A stretch of 64,000 nucleotides of DNA from an uncultured Alphaproteobacteria bacterium (GTDB lineage: Bacteria; Pseudomonadota; Alphaproteobacteria; RF32; CAG-239), in NCBI GenBank assembly GCA_902464275.1, contig CABQIK010000001.1:1-64000 (forward strand). Reading direction: 5' to 3'. The number at the start of each line of letters is the position of its first letter. Position 1 is the first letter of the stretch. The notes below the pieces were generated by a model, which was given only the letters and a program-made list of their open reading frames with translations, did no database searches and was not told the origin of the DNA. Below are positions 7,816-16,834 of the stretch, piece after piece. The position numbers were made by a program, and so were the translations under genes.

Positions 7816-8643
7816 ATGAAATCAGATTTTAGCCGCTTTTTACACCACACCATGTCACACTCCGGTATAAGAGAGGTGTTCACCTCTTCTTTGTCACTCT
7901 CCGACTTGATCGGAGAGTCCAGGTCAAATAAAGTAGCAAATTTGTCCCACCTGGATATTCGGGTCAAGCCCGAATATGACAGCATTGAGAATACAGGGCG
8001 TTCTATGGTGGAAATGCTGGGAGTGTTAGCTATTGTAGGCGTGCTGTCGGTCGGGGCTATCGCCGGTTACTCCAAGGCGATGTTCAAATATAAACTTAAC
8101 AAACAGGCGGAAGGCTTTAATAGTTTGCTCAACAGCGCTATTCAGTTACAGCCTGATTTAGACCGTACGGTTAAAGCCGGCGGACGCTTTAATGCTGAAT
8201 TTTTTTATAAACTCGGTCTGGTTCCAGACAGTATGACTTATAAAAATGGCGTGATTTATGATGTGTTTAATAACTATGTATACATAACATATTACTCAGC
8301 CACCCAGCCCGATACGGGAGTGACCTACACCGAATATCTGATGCAATATAATCTGGAACATTCCGGCACATCGGCTACTGCCCGCGGGGTGGAAATCTGC
8401 CGCAATATAGTCAGCACCACCAAAGCAAACGCCGCTGATTTGAAGTTTTTACAAATGCGCGCCGGAAAAAATGAGGGCGGATATGATGTTCCTTACGGCA
8501 GAGTTATGGGTGATAAAGAATGTCGGCAAGGTACAAAATGTTTGCGCAATATGAGTGTTAAAGACATGGACGATTTTTGCTCTTCGTGCACCTCTGAAAG
8601 CAATTGTTCGCTTATGATTTATATTTATTCGGTTAATACCTAA
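7816..8643 (+). CDS. Type IV pilin-like (prepilin-type) protein 1 with repeat-derived N-terminal insertion
   Basis: The 275-residue product has a pilin-like N-terminal helix at residues 61-85: G|RSMVEMLGVLAIVGVLSVGAIAGYSK. Cleavage after Gly61 would put Glu at +5, as in type IV prepilins and pseudopilins. The rest is a globular domain with Cys pairs near the end (CRQGTKC, CSSC). The leader before Gly61 is oddly long: the paralogue at 38557 has six residues there. Residues about 12-58 are translated from palindromic repeat DNA. The start is fixed by the leader hairpin and GAGGAG. A role in a pseudopilus or surface fibre is inferred; no assembly genes adjoin it. Confidence 0.75.
   Translation: MKSDFSRFLHHTMSHSGIREVFTSSLSLSDLIGESRSNKVANLSHLDIRVKPEYDSIENTGRSMVEMLGVLAIVGVLSVGAIAGYSKAMFKYKLNKQAEGFNSLLNSAIQLQPDLDRTVKAGGRFNAEFFYKLGLVPDSMTYKNGVIYDVFNNYVYITYYSATQPDTGVTYTEYLMQYNLEHSGTSATARGVEICRNIVSTTKANAADLKFLQMRAGKNEGGYDVPYGRVMGDKECRQGTKCLRNMSVKDMDDFCSSCTSESNCSLMIYIYSVNT
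7892..7981 (+). repeat. Palindromic repeat element inserted in frame in the pilin-like gene
   Basis: The element is bounded by TGTCA and TGACA. It contains nested palindromes: CTCTCCGA-cttga-TCGGAGAG (7897-7917), TCCAGGT / ACCTGGA (7918-7924 and 7949-7955) and ATATTCGGG-tcaag-CCCGAATAT (7955-7977). A further palindrome AGAGGTG-tt-CACCTCT lies just upstream at 7872-7887. The CGACTTGATCGG and GGGTCAAGCCC cores resemble common alphaproteobacterial intergenic palindromes. Here the sequence is read through in frame. Confidence 0.75.
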
Positions 8644-8660
8644 TCGTGCAAACTTAAAGC

Positions 8661-8694
8661 AAAACCGCCGCTTATTTTCATAAACGGCGGTTTT
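8661..8694. terminator. Bidirectional terminator between pilin-like gene 1 and thrS
   Basis: The perfect stem AAAACCGCCG / CGGCGGTTTT has a 14-nt loop and lies between two convergent stop codons. T tracts are available on both strands. Confidence 0.85.
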
Positions 8695-8709
8695 ATTGTT
8701 GGTTTTGGC

Positions 8710-10641
8710 TTATTCGCCAAGGTGCGGCATGGTTGCTTCCGCTGCCAAAGCCTTAACAAAATCAGCAAGTTTAACAACTTCTTGCTTTTCAGAGCCAAGG
8801 CGACGAACCGTAACCGTGCGGTTTTCTTTTTCTTTGGCGCCGACAACGGCAATTACCGGTATTTTAGCCAAAGAATGTTCGCGAATCTTGTAATTGATTT
8901 TTTCATTGCGCAAATCGGTTTTAGCGCTCAATCCGGCTTTGCGGAGTTCTTTGGCAACTTCAGCCGCATAATCGTCAAAATCGCTTACAATCGGCATAAC
9001 CACAACTTGTTCCGGCGAAAGCCACAACGGCAAACGTCCGGCGTGATTTTCAATTAAAATACCCAAAAAGCGTTCAATTGAGCCGAACAAAGCGCGGTGC
9101 AACATTACCGGACGGTGTTTTTCACCATCTTCGCCGATGTATGAAATATCAAAACGTTCCGGTAAGTTCATATCAACCTGAATAGTGCCGCATTGCCATT
9201 CGCGTCCGATAGCGTCTTTCAAAATAAATTCAAGTTTAGGACCGTAAAACGCACCCTCGCCCGGGTTGATTTCGTACTTGTAACCATGCGAGGTTAAGGC
9301 ATTAGCCAATGAGTTTTCGCACAAATCCCAAATTTCATCTGAGCCGATGCGATAAATGCTGTCCGGACGGGTTGAAAGATAAATTTTAACCTCGTTAAAG
9401 CCGAAATCTTTGTAAATATCCAAAATCAGTTTCAAAGTGGTGATGCATTCTTCTTCCATTTGTTCCGGAGTGCAGAAAATGTGCGCATCGTCTTGTGTAA
9501 ATTCACGCACGCGCATCAAGCCCATTAAGGCGCCCGAAGCCTCATAACGGTTTACTTTACCAAATTCGGCAATACGCAACGGTAAATCACGGTACGACTT
9601 AATGCCTTGTTTATAAATCAGCAATCCGCCGGGGCAGTTCATCGGTTTAATACAGAACCACTTTTTATCTTCAGTTTGACCGGAGTAGTTATGCGCGCCA
9701 TACTTATCCCAGTGACCGGAAATTTCCCATAAACATCTGTCCATAACGCGCGGAGTTGAAACTTCGGTATAGCCGTTATTTTCCTGACGGTTACGCATAT
9801 ATTCAATCAGTTTGCGGTAAATTTTATAGCCTTTATCGTGCCAGAAAACCGCGCCGGGAGCATATTCAGGTTCAAAATGGAACAAATCCATTTCACGCCC
9901 CAATTTACGGTGATCACGCTTAGCCGCCTCTTCAAGCATATCCAAATAAGCTTTAAGGTCTTTTTTGTCAGCCCAAGCGGTAGCATAAATACGTTGCAGC
10001 ATTTCGTTGTTGGAATCGCCGCGCCAATAAGCGCCGGCAACTTTCATTAACTTAAACGCATCGCCGACTTTGCCGGTTGACGGAACGTGCGGTCCGCGGC
10101 ACAAGTCAGTAAAATCTCCTTGTTTATAAAGCGATATAACCTCATCTTCAGGCAAATCATTAATAATTTCAGCCTTATAATGTTCGCCTTTATCGGTAAA
10201 GAACTTAACAGCCTCATTACGCGGCAGCACAAAACGCTCAATTTTTTCATCGCGTTTAACAATTTCATGCATTTTGGCTTCAATTTTAGCAAAATCTTCA
10301 GTAGTGAACGGTTCTTTACGCGAAAAGTCATAGTAAAAACCGTTATCAATGGCAGGACCGATTGTAACCTGAACATCAGGCCACAATTCTTTAACTGCTT
10401 CCGCCATAATGTGTGAAGCCGAGTGACGCAAAATGTGTAATCCGTCTTTATCTTTGGCGGTAATAACGGTTACTGTTGCATCGGTTGTGATTGGAGTTGT
10501 TAAGTCTTGTAATTTATCATTAACTTTAACTGCCAATGCGGCTTTAGCCAAACCCGCACTGATTTTGGCGGCAACATCATAACCGTTGGCGCCATTTTCC
10601 ATTTTCATCACACTGCCGTCAGGCAACTTGATATTAACCAT
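8710..10641 (-). CDS. thrS: Threonyl-tRNA synthetase
   Basis: This enzyme charges tRNA-Thr and edits mischarged Ser-tRNA. The 643-residue product has the full four-part layout: a TGS domain (1-60), the second additional editing domain with HSASH at 73-77, a class II catalytic core (MNCPGG with the zinc Cys, RVREFTQDDAHIFC, GAFYGPKLEF) and a C-terminal anticodon domain. AGAGGA precedes the ATG. It lies 30 bp after the glycosyltransferase gene, so they may be cotranscribed. It is complete and normal. Confidence 0.98.
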   Translation of the reverse strand: MVNIKLPDGSVMKMENGANGYDVAAKISAGLAKAALAVKVNDKLQDLTTPITTDATVTVITAKDKDGLHILRHSASHIMAEAVKELWPDVQVTIGPAIDNGFYYDFSRKEPFTTEDFAKIEAKMHEIVKRDEKIERFVLPRNEAVKFFTDKGEHYKAEIINDLPEDEVISLYKQGDFTDLCRGPHVPSTGKVGDAFKLMKVAGAYWRGDSNNEMLQRIYATAWADKKDLKAYLDMLEEAAKRDHRKLGREMDLFHFEPEYAPGAVFWHDKGYKIYRKLIEYMRNRQENNGYTEVSTPRVMDRCLWEISGHWDKYGAHNYSGQTEDKKWFCIKPMNCPGGLLIYKQGIKSYRDLPLRIAEFGKVNRYEASGALMGLMRVREFTQDDAHIFCTPEQMEEECITTLKLILDIYKDFGFNEVKIYLSTRPDSIYRIGSDEIWDLCENSLANALTSHGYKYEINPGEGAFYGPKLEFILKDAIGREWQCGTIQVDMNLPERFDISYIGEDGEKHRPVMLHRALFGSIERFLGILIENHAGRLPLWLSPEQVVVMPIVSDFDDYAAEVAKELRKAGLSAKTDLRNEKINYKIREHSLAKIPVIAVVGAKEKENRTVTVRRLGSEKQEVVKLADFVKALAAEATMPHLGE

Positions 10642-10671
10642 TATTTTCCTCTTTTCTTTAAAAATTTGTAA

Positions 10672-11826
10672 CTAGTCCATATTAATCAATTCTTGATAAA
10701 CTGCAATAGTTTTATCACACATAATTTCTTTGGTGAAATTTTGTTTAACATATTCAATTGCAGCCGCACCGATTTTCTCACGTTCTTCAGTGGTGAGGTT
10801 TAAAGCCCATTTCAAGGCTTCAGCCAGAGCGTCGGCATCGCCGCTGGCAAAAAGTCGACCTGTAACGCCGTCTTTGATGTTTTCGAGCGAACCGCCGATA
10901 TTTGAAGCAATCACGATACGTCCCATAGCCTCGCCTTCTGCGGCAATACGCCCGAAGGCTTCCGGCTCGGTTGAGGCCGAAACCACAACGTCTGAAATCA
11001 TCATCATCGCCGGAACATCGGTAACATTGCGAATAAAGGCAAAACGACCGTCAAGCCCCTGAGCGCTGATTGTTTCTTTTAATTCTTGAGTATAATAATC
11101 ACGCCCTTGGTCATCGCCGACAAACACGCAAAAATAATCAGAATCTTTAATTTTTGCCAAAGCGTCAATCATCAGGCGCTGTCCCTTCCAACGGGTCAAA
11201 CGCCCGATAAGCAGGATAATCGGTTTATCTTCGGGCAAATGATATTCTTCCATAAGCTTAATCATACGTTCAGCCGTCATTTTGTTCACATCAAATTTTT
11301 CCATATTAACGCAGCGGTGAATCAAACGAATCTTTTTTTCATCGCAATCATAATTTTTCAAAATGTGTTTTTTGATGTGATTAGAAACGGCAATTACCAA
11401 ATCACCGTATGTCATAACGCGGTTATAATATTTTTTAATCCATTTGGGGCTTAAACCGTAAGTACCGTGAAAAGTGGTTAAAAACTTAGCTCCGGTTTTT
11501 TTAGCCGCCCAATAAGCGCTCCATGCCGGCGCGCGCGAGCGGGCATGCACGATATTAACGCCGTTTTCTTTGATTATTTTAACCAGACGGCGATAATTAA
11601 GCCATAATTTAAACGGATTTTTTGTTTTAAGCGGCAATGTAAAATGCGGAACTTTTATACGGTCAAGATTATATGCCAAACGTCCGCCGGCCGATGCCAC
11701 AAAATTAGAAATTCCATGTTCTTGCAATGCGGTAGCAATTTCAATGGTGCCGATTTCAACGCCTCCCTGATTAAGCTCCGGCAAAACTTGCAGAACAACA
11801 GGTTTTTTATCTTTATTTTTTTCCAT
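10672..11826 (-). CDS. Glycosyltransferase, GT4 family
   Basis: A cytosolic or membrane-associated GT-B glycosyltransferase of 384 residues. The N-terminal half has a glycine-rich loop (LPELNQGGVEIGT) and the segment VNIVHARSRAPAW. The C-terminal half has the nucleotide-sugar part: LLIGRLTRWKGQ near residue 207 and the EPEAFGRIAAEGEAMG motif with its conserved Glu pair. The family transfers sugars to lipopolysaccharide, capsule or other glycans; the acceptor cannot be told. It is divergent from the hydrolase gene (47-bp gap) and just upstream of thrS. Confidence 0.85.
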   Translation of the reverse strand: MEKNKDKKPVVLQVLPELNQGGVEIGTIEIATALQEHGISNFVASAGGRLAYNLDRIKVPHFTLPLKTKNPFKLWLNYRRLVKIIKENGVNIVHARSRAPAWSAYWAAKKTGAKFLTTFHGTYGLSPKWIKKYYNRVMTYGDLVIAVSNHIKKHILKNYDCDEKKIRLIHRCVNMEKFDVNKMTAERMIKLMEEYHLPEDKPIILLIGRLTRWKGQRLMIDALAKIKDSDYFCVFVGDDQGRDYYTQELKETISAQGLDGRFAFIRNVTDVPAMMMISDVVVSASTEPEAFGRIAAEGEAMGRIVIASNIGGSLENIKDGVTGRLFASGDADALAEALKWALNLTTEEREKIGAAAIEYVKQNFTKEIMCDKTIAVYQELINMD

Positions 11827-11873
11827 TTTGATTATACAATCCCTCTTAATTTTAATTAACGGAGTTATTTTAT

Positions 11874-12614
11874 ATGCAAAAGCACACTTTTTCTAATGGT
11901 TTTACAACTGATTTTGAGTATATTCAAGCAGATTTTTCCAATAATACAGAAATTACTTTAGTTTACACGCACGGATTTTGCGCCGACCCGTGGGGACGCA
12001 AGCCTGATGAAATAAAAGAATGGTGCGCAAAACACAATATTTCGTTTTATCGTTATGAACTTGCCGGACACGGTTCTGACGCCGCCAATATTGAAAAAGC
12101 AGATTTTAATATTTGGAAAGAGCAACTGTTGGAAATTATTGACAGTCTGTCCGGCAAAATCATTTTAGCCGGCGCCTCGCTCGGCGGTTGGCTCAGCTTA
12201 AAAGCGGCAACTTTGCGCCCTGAACGCGTGTGCGGAATTTTAGGTTTGGCAGCCGCGCCCGATTTTACCAAAGATAACGCCGACTATGTGACCGAAGCGC
12301 AAAAGCAAGAACTTGAAAACACCGGCAAGCTGGTGATGGACGACGAAGGTTTCAAAATTGTAATCACACAGCAACTTATTGATACCGGCAATCAAAACTT
12401 AATGCTTGACAAGCCGTATATCGGCATCAACTGCAAAACAGTTTTGATTCAGGGTATGGAAGATGATTCGGTTTATTGGCCGAAAGCGCTTAAAATCGCT
12501 GAAAAAATTCAGGGGCAAGAAGTTATGGTAAAACTGCTTAAAGGCAGCAATCACCGCCTGAATACCGATTCTGACATTAAAGAAATTTTATCGGCTCTTG
12601 ACAGCCTGATTTAA
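11874..12614 (+). CDS. Alpha/beta hydrolase
   Basis: A 246-residue cytosolic alpha/beta hydrolase. The nucleophile elbow is GASLGGW with Ser102. Likely partners are Asp in MEDDSVYW (near 201) and His in SNHRL (near 227). YTHGFCADPWG (31-41) fits the oxyanion-hole loop. The family includes esterases, lipases and acyl hydrolases; the substrate is unknown. CGGAG lies before the ATG, and a terminator follows. No signal peptide is seen. Confidence 0.85.
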   Translation: MQKHTFSNGFTTDFEYIQADFSNNTEITLVYTHGFCADPWGRKPDEIKEWCAKHNISFYRYELAGHGSDAANIEKADFNIWKEQLLEIIDSLSGKIILAGASLGGWLSLKAATLRPERVCGILGLAAAPDFTKDNADYVTEAQKQELENTGKLVMDDEGFKIVITQQLIDTGNQNLMLDKPYIGINCKTVLIQGMEDDSVYWPKALKIAEKIQGQEVMVKLLKGSNHRLNTDSDIKEILSALDSLI

Positions 12615-12636
12615 TTTTTAGAGCAATTTAAAAACG

Positions 12637-12665
12637 CAAAGCGCCGAATTGTTTCGGCGCTTTTT
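12637..12665 (+). terminator. Terminator after the hydrolase gene
   Basis: The stem AAAGCGCCGAA / TTTCGGCGCTTT with a 3-nt loop is followed by Ts. Its T tract runs straight into the left copy of the island-flanking direct repeat. Confidence 0.85.
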
Positions 12666-12690
12666 AATTTAATCATCCATCGGCGGTGGC
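12661..12690. repeat. Left direct repeat flanking the defence island
   Basis: This 30-bp stretch matches 19685-19714 at 29 of 30 positions. The right copy is the stop codon, last codons (PPPMDD) and 3' flank of the Spy-like gene. On the minus strand the left copy likewise encodes LPPPMDD and a stop, but an in-frame TAA lies 14 codons before the stop, so it is only a gene remnant. A 16-codon open frame on the plus strand (12709-12759) is probably not a gene. Confidence 0.75.
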
Positions 12691-12755
12691 AGAAAGCGCA
12701 ACTTAAAAATGAATTACAGCATTGAACCGGTGTTTGATGTTACTTGGAAAGTGGA

Positions 12756-13532
12756 TTAAAAAGGTATATCTTCATCTAAGCTTTGTGGAATTTGTGGATA
12801 CTTTTTATCATAAAATGAAATTAAAAACATCCCAACTGTAATAACAGAATTAACAATATAAACTGAATACAAATTATCATCCACTACATAATCCGTTTTA
12901 CCCTTTCCATGAGCAAATGTTTCTTCACTTCTCATTTTTTCAATTTCATTAGCTATGCAAAGCAGAGAACTTCCTATATTTTTAACATTGTTCTGCATAT
13001 TTTTTGTTGGAAAATAGCTAAACTCTTTTAGTATAGCTTCCGTTAATTTACGTAATGTATCATTCTGATTATATTCAACTTTAATCCGTTCATCGGCTAA
13101 AATATGTTTAATAATAGTTTCTAAGGCACTATTTGCTAAACTAATTGCTTGTTCCGGCTCCTCATAAACAAGCTTATACGCCTTCATAAAGTTATCATAA
13201 GCTAAAGATGTTCCAAACTCTCCTTCAACTAATGAGCGGGTAAATACTGGAAAAGCAGGCAGAACAGTTGGGACAGGAATATCTAAATCTATAGCCATCT
13301 GAACCATTGTATCAAAATCCATAGTCGCTAGAGTTTTAGATAAATCTATATTTCCGTCATTTTTGCGACATAACGTTATATTTTCGCCATCAGGAAATCC
13401 TCTTTCATTATACCATTCTTCATGAAATTCATTTAGATAGGCTTCAACTTTAGAATAACCTTTATACTCTTCCCAAATTTTCTTTTCTATTTTGCTCAAT
13501 AATTCCATTTTATATTTTGGTCGTAAACGCAT
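12756..13532 (-). CDS. Abi_C (abortive infection C-terminal domain) protein
   Basis: The second half (about residues 110-250 of 258) matches the Abi_C type: ANSALETIIKHIL, then a TLRKLTEAILKE segment, then NNVKNIGSSLLCIANEIEKMRSE and HGKG. Such proteins occur in phage-defence contexts, and their molecular activity is not settled. I prefer the ATG at 13532, 4 bp after the upstream gene's stop codon, over a GTG at 13559 that would overlap it. It is the last gene of the res-BRO-mod operon and its DNA looks AT-rich. A defence role is inferred. Confidence 0.72.
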   Translation of the reverse strand: MRLRPKYKMELLSKIEKKIWEEYKGYSKVEAYLNEFHEEWYNERGFPDGENITLCRKNDGNIDLSKTLATMDFDTMVQMAIDLDIPVPTVLPAFPVFTRSLVEGEFGTSLAYDNFMKAYKLVYEEPEQAISLANSALETIIKHILADERIKVEYNQNDTLRKLTEAILKEFSYFPTKNMQNNVKNIGSSLLCIANEIEKMRSEETFAHGKGKTDYVVDDNLYSVYIVNSVITVGMFLISFYDKKYPQIPQSLDEDIPF

Positions 13533-13536
13533 TATT

Positions 13537-14322
13537 TTACTTTCTTTTTTCTGTAGCACTTTGCATTTTATTTGTAATATTTTTACCTTCTAAAGAAGAT
13601 ATTTCATTTTTATTCAAATTTTCATTTTGAAAATAAATCGTACTATTTGTATTTTTTTCAGAAAAATATGGTGCAAGTAAAAATCTGAGTAACATGACTA
13701 TAACTGCTGATAAAAATCCAACACCCACACCGCGCCAAAATTTTCTATAATCAGCTTTTTCCTTGCGTTCCTCATCACAAGCTTCTAGTGATTTCGTTTC
13801 TTTTTTAGACAATGGGTAATAATTCCTACATTTTTTACTTTTTAAGGTAGTCCAGATATCTTCATCTTGTTTTCCCCAATTTTCTTTCCAACATTCTAAA
13901 TATTCATGATCAGGAGCGATTGGACAAGGTTCCATTCCTAATTCTTCTCTCCGTGGATAAGGATCTCCACCTAGTAGCGGTACAATAGAAGGCTTTTCAG
14001 AAATTACAAAGCCAATATTAGAATAATCTTTTCCGAATATTTTCTCCAATAGACTATTTGATGGTTTTTTACTCGCCTCAATTCTTTTTAGATATTGTTC
14101 TTTGTCTTTTTCTTCTTTTCTTTTTTCGTAAGTTGCCACCCAATCATCATGCTTGCGTTTTGCTTCAGATAAAAAAGATACATCACCATTTTTCAATAGA
14201 GATATTTCAGCATCTGTTAAATTATCCTTTTTACGATCCAACTCTGGATTAGGGAAACCATAAAATGTATCTCTACAATGTAAACAAAATGCACATGATA
14301 AACAACTTTTCTTTGAAAACAT
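13537..14322 (-). CDS. Single-span membrane protein with CxxCxxCxxC motif, unknown
   Basis: The family is not recognised (261 residues). The N-terminus carries four Cys spaced CLSCAFCLHC (residues 8-17), which could bind zinc or an iron-sulfur cluster. A charged, helical middle follows, with Lys/Glu-rich stretches near residues 60-90, and further Cys near 132-183. One transmembrane helix lies near 200-220 (GVGVGFLSAVIVMLLRFLL), then a polar tail. Most of the protein is probably cytosolic. Its ATG overlaps the mod stop codon (TAATG), so it is translationally coupled to the restriction-modification genes. Confidence 0.65.
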   Translation of the reverse strand: MFSKKSCLSCAFCLHCRDTFYGFPNPELDRKKDNLTDAEISLLKNGDVSFLSEAKRKHDDWVATYEKRKEEKDKEQYLKRIEASKKPSNSLLEKIFGKDYSNIGFVISEKPSIVPLLGGDPYPRREELGMEPCPIAPDHEYLECWKENWGKQDEDIWTTLKSKKCRNYYPLSKKETKSLEACDEERKEKADYRKFWRGVGVGFLSAVIVMLLRFLLAPYFSEKNTNSTIYFQNENLNKNEISSLEGKNITNKMQSATEKRK

Positions 14323-15986
14323 TATTCCTCCTCATCTTCAAATTCAAAGTCTTCGTCTTTTGGGGTGTATTTGGATAGGTTGAGAGGATAGCCCTCGCGA
14401 CCCCATTCGCATTTCTTTAATATTGCGGACGGAATCTTTTTAACTGTTATGTTCGGAAAAACATTTTTGTTGCCGACAAAGGCGCTGCAACAAATAAGCA
14501 GGTTGTCGTCACCGACTTCGGCAGCTAACTTATCCAAAGATTCCTCTTGCACGCTCATTGTGGTGGTATAAATAAAGCTCTTTTCGGACGAAAAGCCTTG
14601 TTTCCAATACTTTTCAGCATCTGGTTTATAATGATAGCCCAAAATTTTGCACATTGCTTCGGCGAGCATATCAGCGTTGTATTTGTCGGATATAATTTGC
14701 TGTCCATATTTGTCTTTAATGATTAACGATGACGCTAATTCATAAAATTTGAAACCACCACCACAAAGCCAACCGGTTGATTTGGTAACACCGCCGGCAT
14801 CTTCGCCTTTAATTACCTTTTGTAATCTCGGAATACAGTGAGTATAAACATGGTCACCCATTTCTACACCAATCCAACGCCGCCCCATTTTATGCGCCAC
14901 AGCCGCCGTTGTTCCTGAGCCTAAAAAACTGTCTAAAACTAAATCACCTGGGTTGGTTGACATTTCTAAAATTCTTTCAACCTGCACTTCGGGCTTTTTG
15001 CTTCGCGAAAATGTTACGCCTCCTTCACGAGCAATGCCTTGATAATTCATATCATCCCATATATTGGTTACTAATTCTGCAGTTGTTAATTTACCGTCTA
15101 TCATATGTAATTTATCTTTGTAAAATAAAATTCTATTACCTTTGTAAAGGTAAATATCTGGGTATCCTTCTCTTTTCTGCAAATATATTTTGTTATCTTT
15201 TTTGGATAAATCAATAAGCTGTCTTGTTTCTTGTCCTACGGCTTTGTAATCAGGTTGAGCAAATCTAATAATTTGACTTGCATAAATATTAAAGTCTTTA
15301 TCTATTGAAAATTTATATTTTTGCATTGCTTCTTTTAATGATATAAAAGTCCAATTTTCATAACCACTATCGTAATTTTCAATAAATTGTGCGTATGCTT
15401 TATCGTATTCACGAGCTCTATACACGGGATGATATACCCATTGTTCTTTGTTTTTTGCGTATGTTAACATTAAATCGCAAACTTGTACAGGCGTGGGATT
15501 TATTGCCTTATGCCCTGTGGCTGCTCCTCTTTTAATAGCAGTCATAATAATAAAATTTTTCCTACCGAAAATTTCATCACAAAGAACTTTTAAGTAATGT
15601 CCCTCATTTTCATCAATTGAAATCCATATACTACCGTCTTCTGATAGTAGTTTTTTCAAAATCTCTAACCTATCTCGCATTAAAGACAGCCAAATAGAAT
15701 GCTCTAAACCGTCCTCGTAATGGTCAAAAGCATTACCTGTGTTATACGGCGGATCAATATAAATACATTTTACTTTGCCGGTATAATCCTGCTCCAACGC
15801 TTTCAATGCCAACAAATTATCACCGTGTATCAGCATATTGTCATAAGTCGGATCAACTGCACCTTTTTCAGTCGCTTCATAAGAAAATGACTTTTCCTTA
15901 TCTTCAAGCAAAATCCGTGGTTCTGGGTTAAATCTGTCTTCTTTTCCCGGCCATGTTAACTCTAATCTTGTCAATTTCTCAGTCAT
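14322..15986 (-). CDS. mod: Type III restriction-modification DNA methyltransferase (Mod)
   Basis: A beta-class N6-adenine or N4-cytosine methyltransferase: motif IV DPPY is at residues 78-81 and the SAM-binding motif FLGSGTT at 354-360, with the target-recognition region between them. The length, 554 residues, is within the usual range of type III Mod subunits. Type III Mod methylates one strand of a short asymmetric site and recruits Res. It overlaps the BRO gene upstream by 8 bp and the membrane-protein gene downstream by 1 bp. Gene order is unusual: res precedes mod. The recognition site cannot be read from the sequence. Confidence 0.92.
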   Translation of the reverse strand: MTEKLTRLELTWPGKEDRFNPEPRILLEDKEKSFSYEATEKGAVDPTYDNMLIHGDNLLALKALEQDYTGKVKCIYIDPPYNTGNAFDHYEDGLEHSIWLSLMRDRLEILKKLLSEDGSIWISIDENEGHYLKVLCDEIFGRKNFIIMTAIKRGAATGHKAINPTPVQVCDLMLTYAKNKEQWVYHPVYRAREYDKAYAQFIENYDSGYENWTFISLKEAMQKYKFSIDKDFNIYASQIIRFAQPDYKAVGQETRQLIDLSKKDNKIYLQKREGYPDIYLYKGNRILFYKDKLHMIDGKLTTAELVTNIWDDMNYQGIAREGGVTFSRSKKPEVQVERILEMSTNPGDLVLDSFLGSGTTAAVAHKMGRRWIGVEMGDHVYTHCIPRLQKVIKGEDAGGVTKSTGWLCGGGFKFYELASSLIIKDKYGQQIISDKYNADMLAEAMCKILGYHYKPDAEKYWKQGFSSEKSFIYTTTMSVQEESLDKLAAEVGDDNLLICCSAFVGNKNVFPNITVKKIPSAILKKCEWGREGYPLNLSKYTPKDEDFEFEDEEE

Positions 15987-16833
15987 TTTCTTTGTCCTCT
16001 GGTTCTACATTTTCAACTTGGTTATGTAAGTTTTTAGCATTCTTAGAAGTTATTACCTTTTTCCCAGTCTTACTTTCAAGTTCTTTTTTGGCCTTGTTTG
16101 CAACTTCTCCACCGGCACGAGCAACTTTTTTATGCTGTTCTAAGCCTTTAGGATCTTGTGCTTTAGATATTTCTGTTGCAGAAACTTCAGCCAGCATATT
16201 TAACACCAATTCCATATTGGTCATATTGTCTCTTAGATTTTCTTTTCTGAGATTTTTTAACTGCTTATACTCTTTGGTTGTCAGCCCAGCCCAAGCCTTA
16301 GTTATTTCATCTGTCAAAATGGCATATTCCAAACCTTTTTGAATACCGCCTCTATCCCATTCATCTGTCAAACCTTTTCTGACTTCAATAGATTTTAAAC
16401 GTTGGTTTATCCAATTTTCTGAATAACCTTTTTTCAAATATGTTTCTAGGGCTCTATTGATTGTTATTTCAGGATCTTCCATTTCATCAATACGTTCTTT
16501 ACCAACCTTTGCAAGCCACATTTTGAATGGTTCTGCCTTGTGACTCGGTATACTTTGAATAAGGCGCAGGAGTTGTTCTGTATCAGCGACATCTGTTAAG
16601 CGCATTTTGCCATCAGATGCAATCATTTTCAAACCGTGACAATTTGTCACGGTTTCATTTCCTTCATCTTTAAGCCTCTGTTTTAACTTACGCCAATAAG
16701 CCGTTGCATCAACACTTTGAGTTAATACTGAGATTACATCCACAATAGAAAAATACCATTTTTCTTGGTTTTCATCCCACTCAACACGAACTTTTCGTTC
16801 TTCAAATAATTTAACAGCAGTTTCTTTATTCAT
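15979..16833 (-). CDS. BRO-family (antirepressor-like) protein
   Basis: Starts MNKETAVKLFEERKVRVEW and contains the BRO-N-type core WYFSIVDVISVLTQS, the segment KMRLTDVADTEQLLRLIQSI and PSHKAEPFKMWLAKVG. The C-terminal part (EVANKAKKELESKTGKKVITSKNAKNL) resembles DinD-type proteins. I choose the ATG at 16833, one base past the res stop; the longer frame from 16881 would overlap res by 47 bp. BRO proteins are DNA-binding and often phage-derived. Its place between res and mod suggests control of the system or a damage or phage sensor; this is inference. Length 284 residues. Confidence 0.8.
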   Translation of the reverse strand: MNKETAVKLFEERKVRVEWDENQEKWYFSIVDVISVLTQSVDATAYWRKLKQRLKDEGNETVTNCHGLKMIASDGKMRLTDVADTEQLLRLIQSIPSHKAEPFKMWLAKVGKERIDEMEDPEITINRALETYLKKGYSENWINQRLKSIEVRKGLTDEWDRGGIQKGLEYAILTDEITKAWAGLTTKEYKQLKNLRKENLRDNMTNMELVLNMLAEVSATEISKAQDPKGLEQHKKVARAGGEVANKAKKELESKTGKKVITSKNAKNLHNQVENVEPEDKEND

Positions 16834-16834
16834 G

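Noticed and set aside
7494..7985. Open frames rich in PPRRGG and SGLTRI-like sequence, both strands
   Set aside because: They are translations of the MITE-like and palindromic repeats, not genes.
12709..12759. 16-codon frame MNYSIEPVFDVTWKVD on the plus strand
   Set aside because: No ribosome site and too short; at most the tail of a lost gene next to the island boundary.
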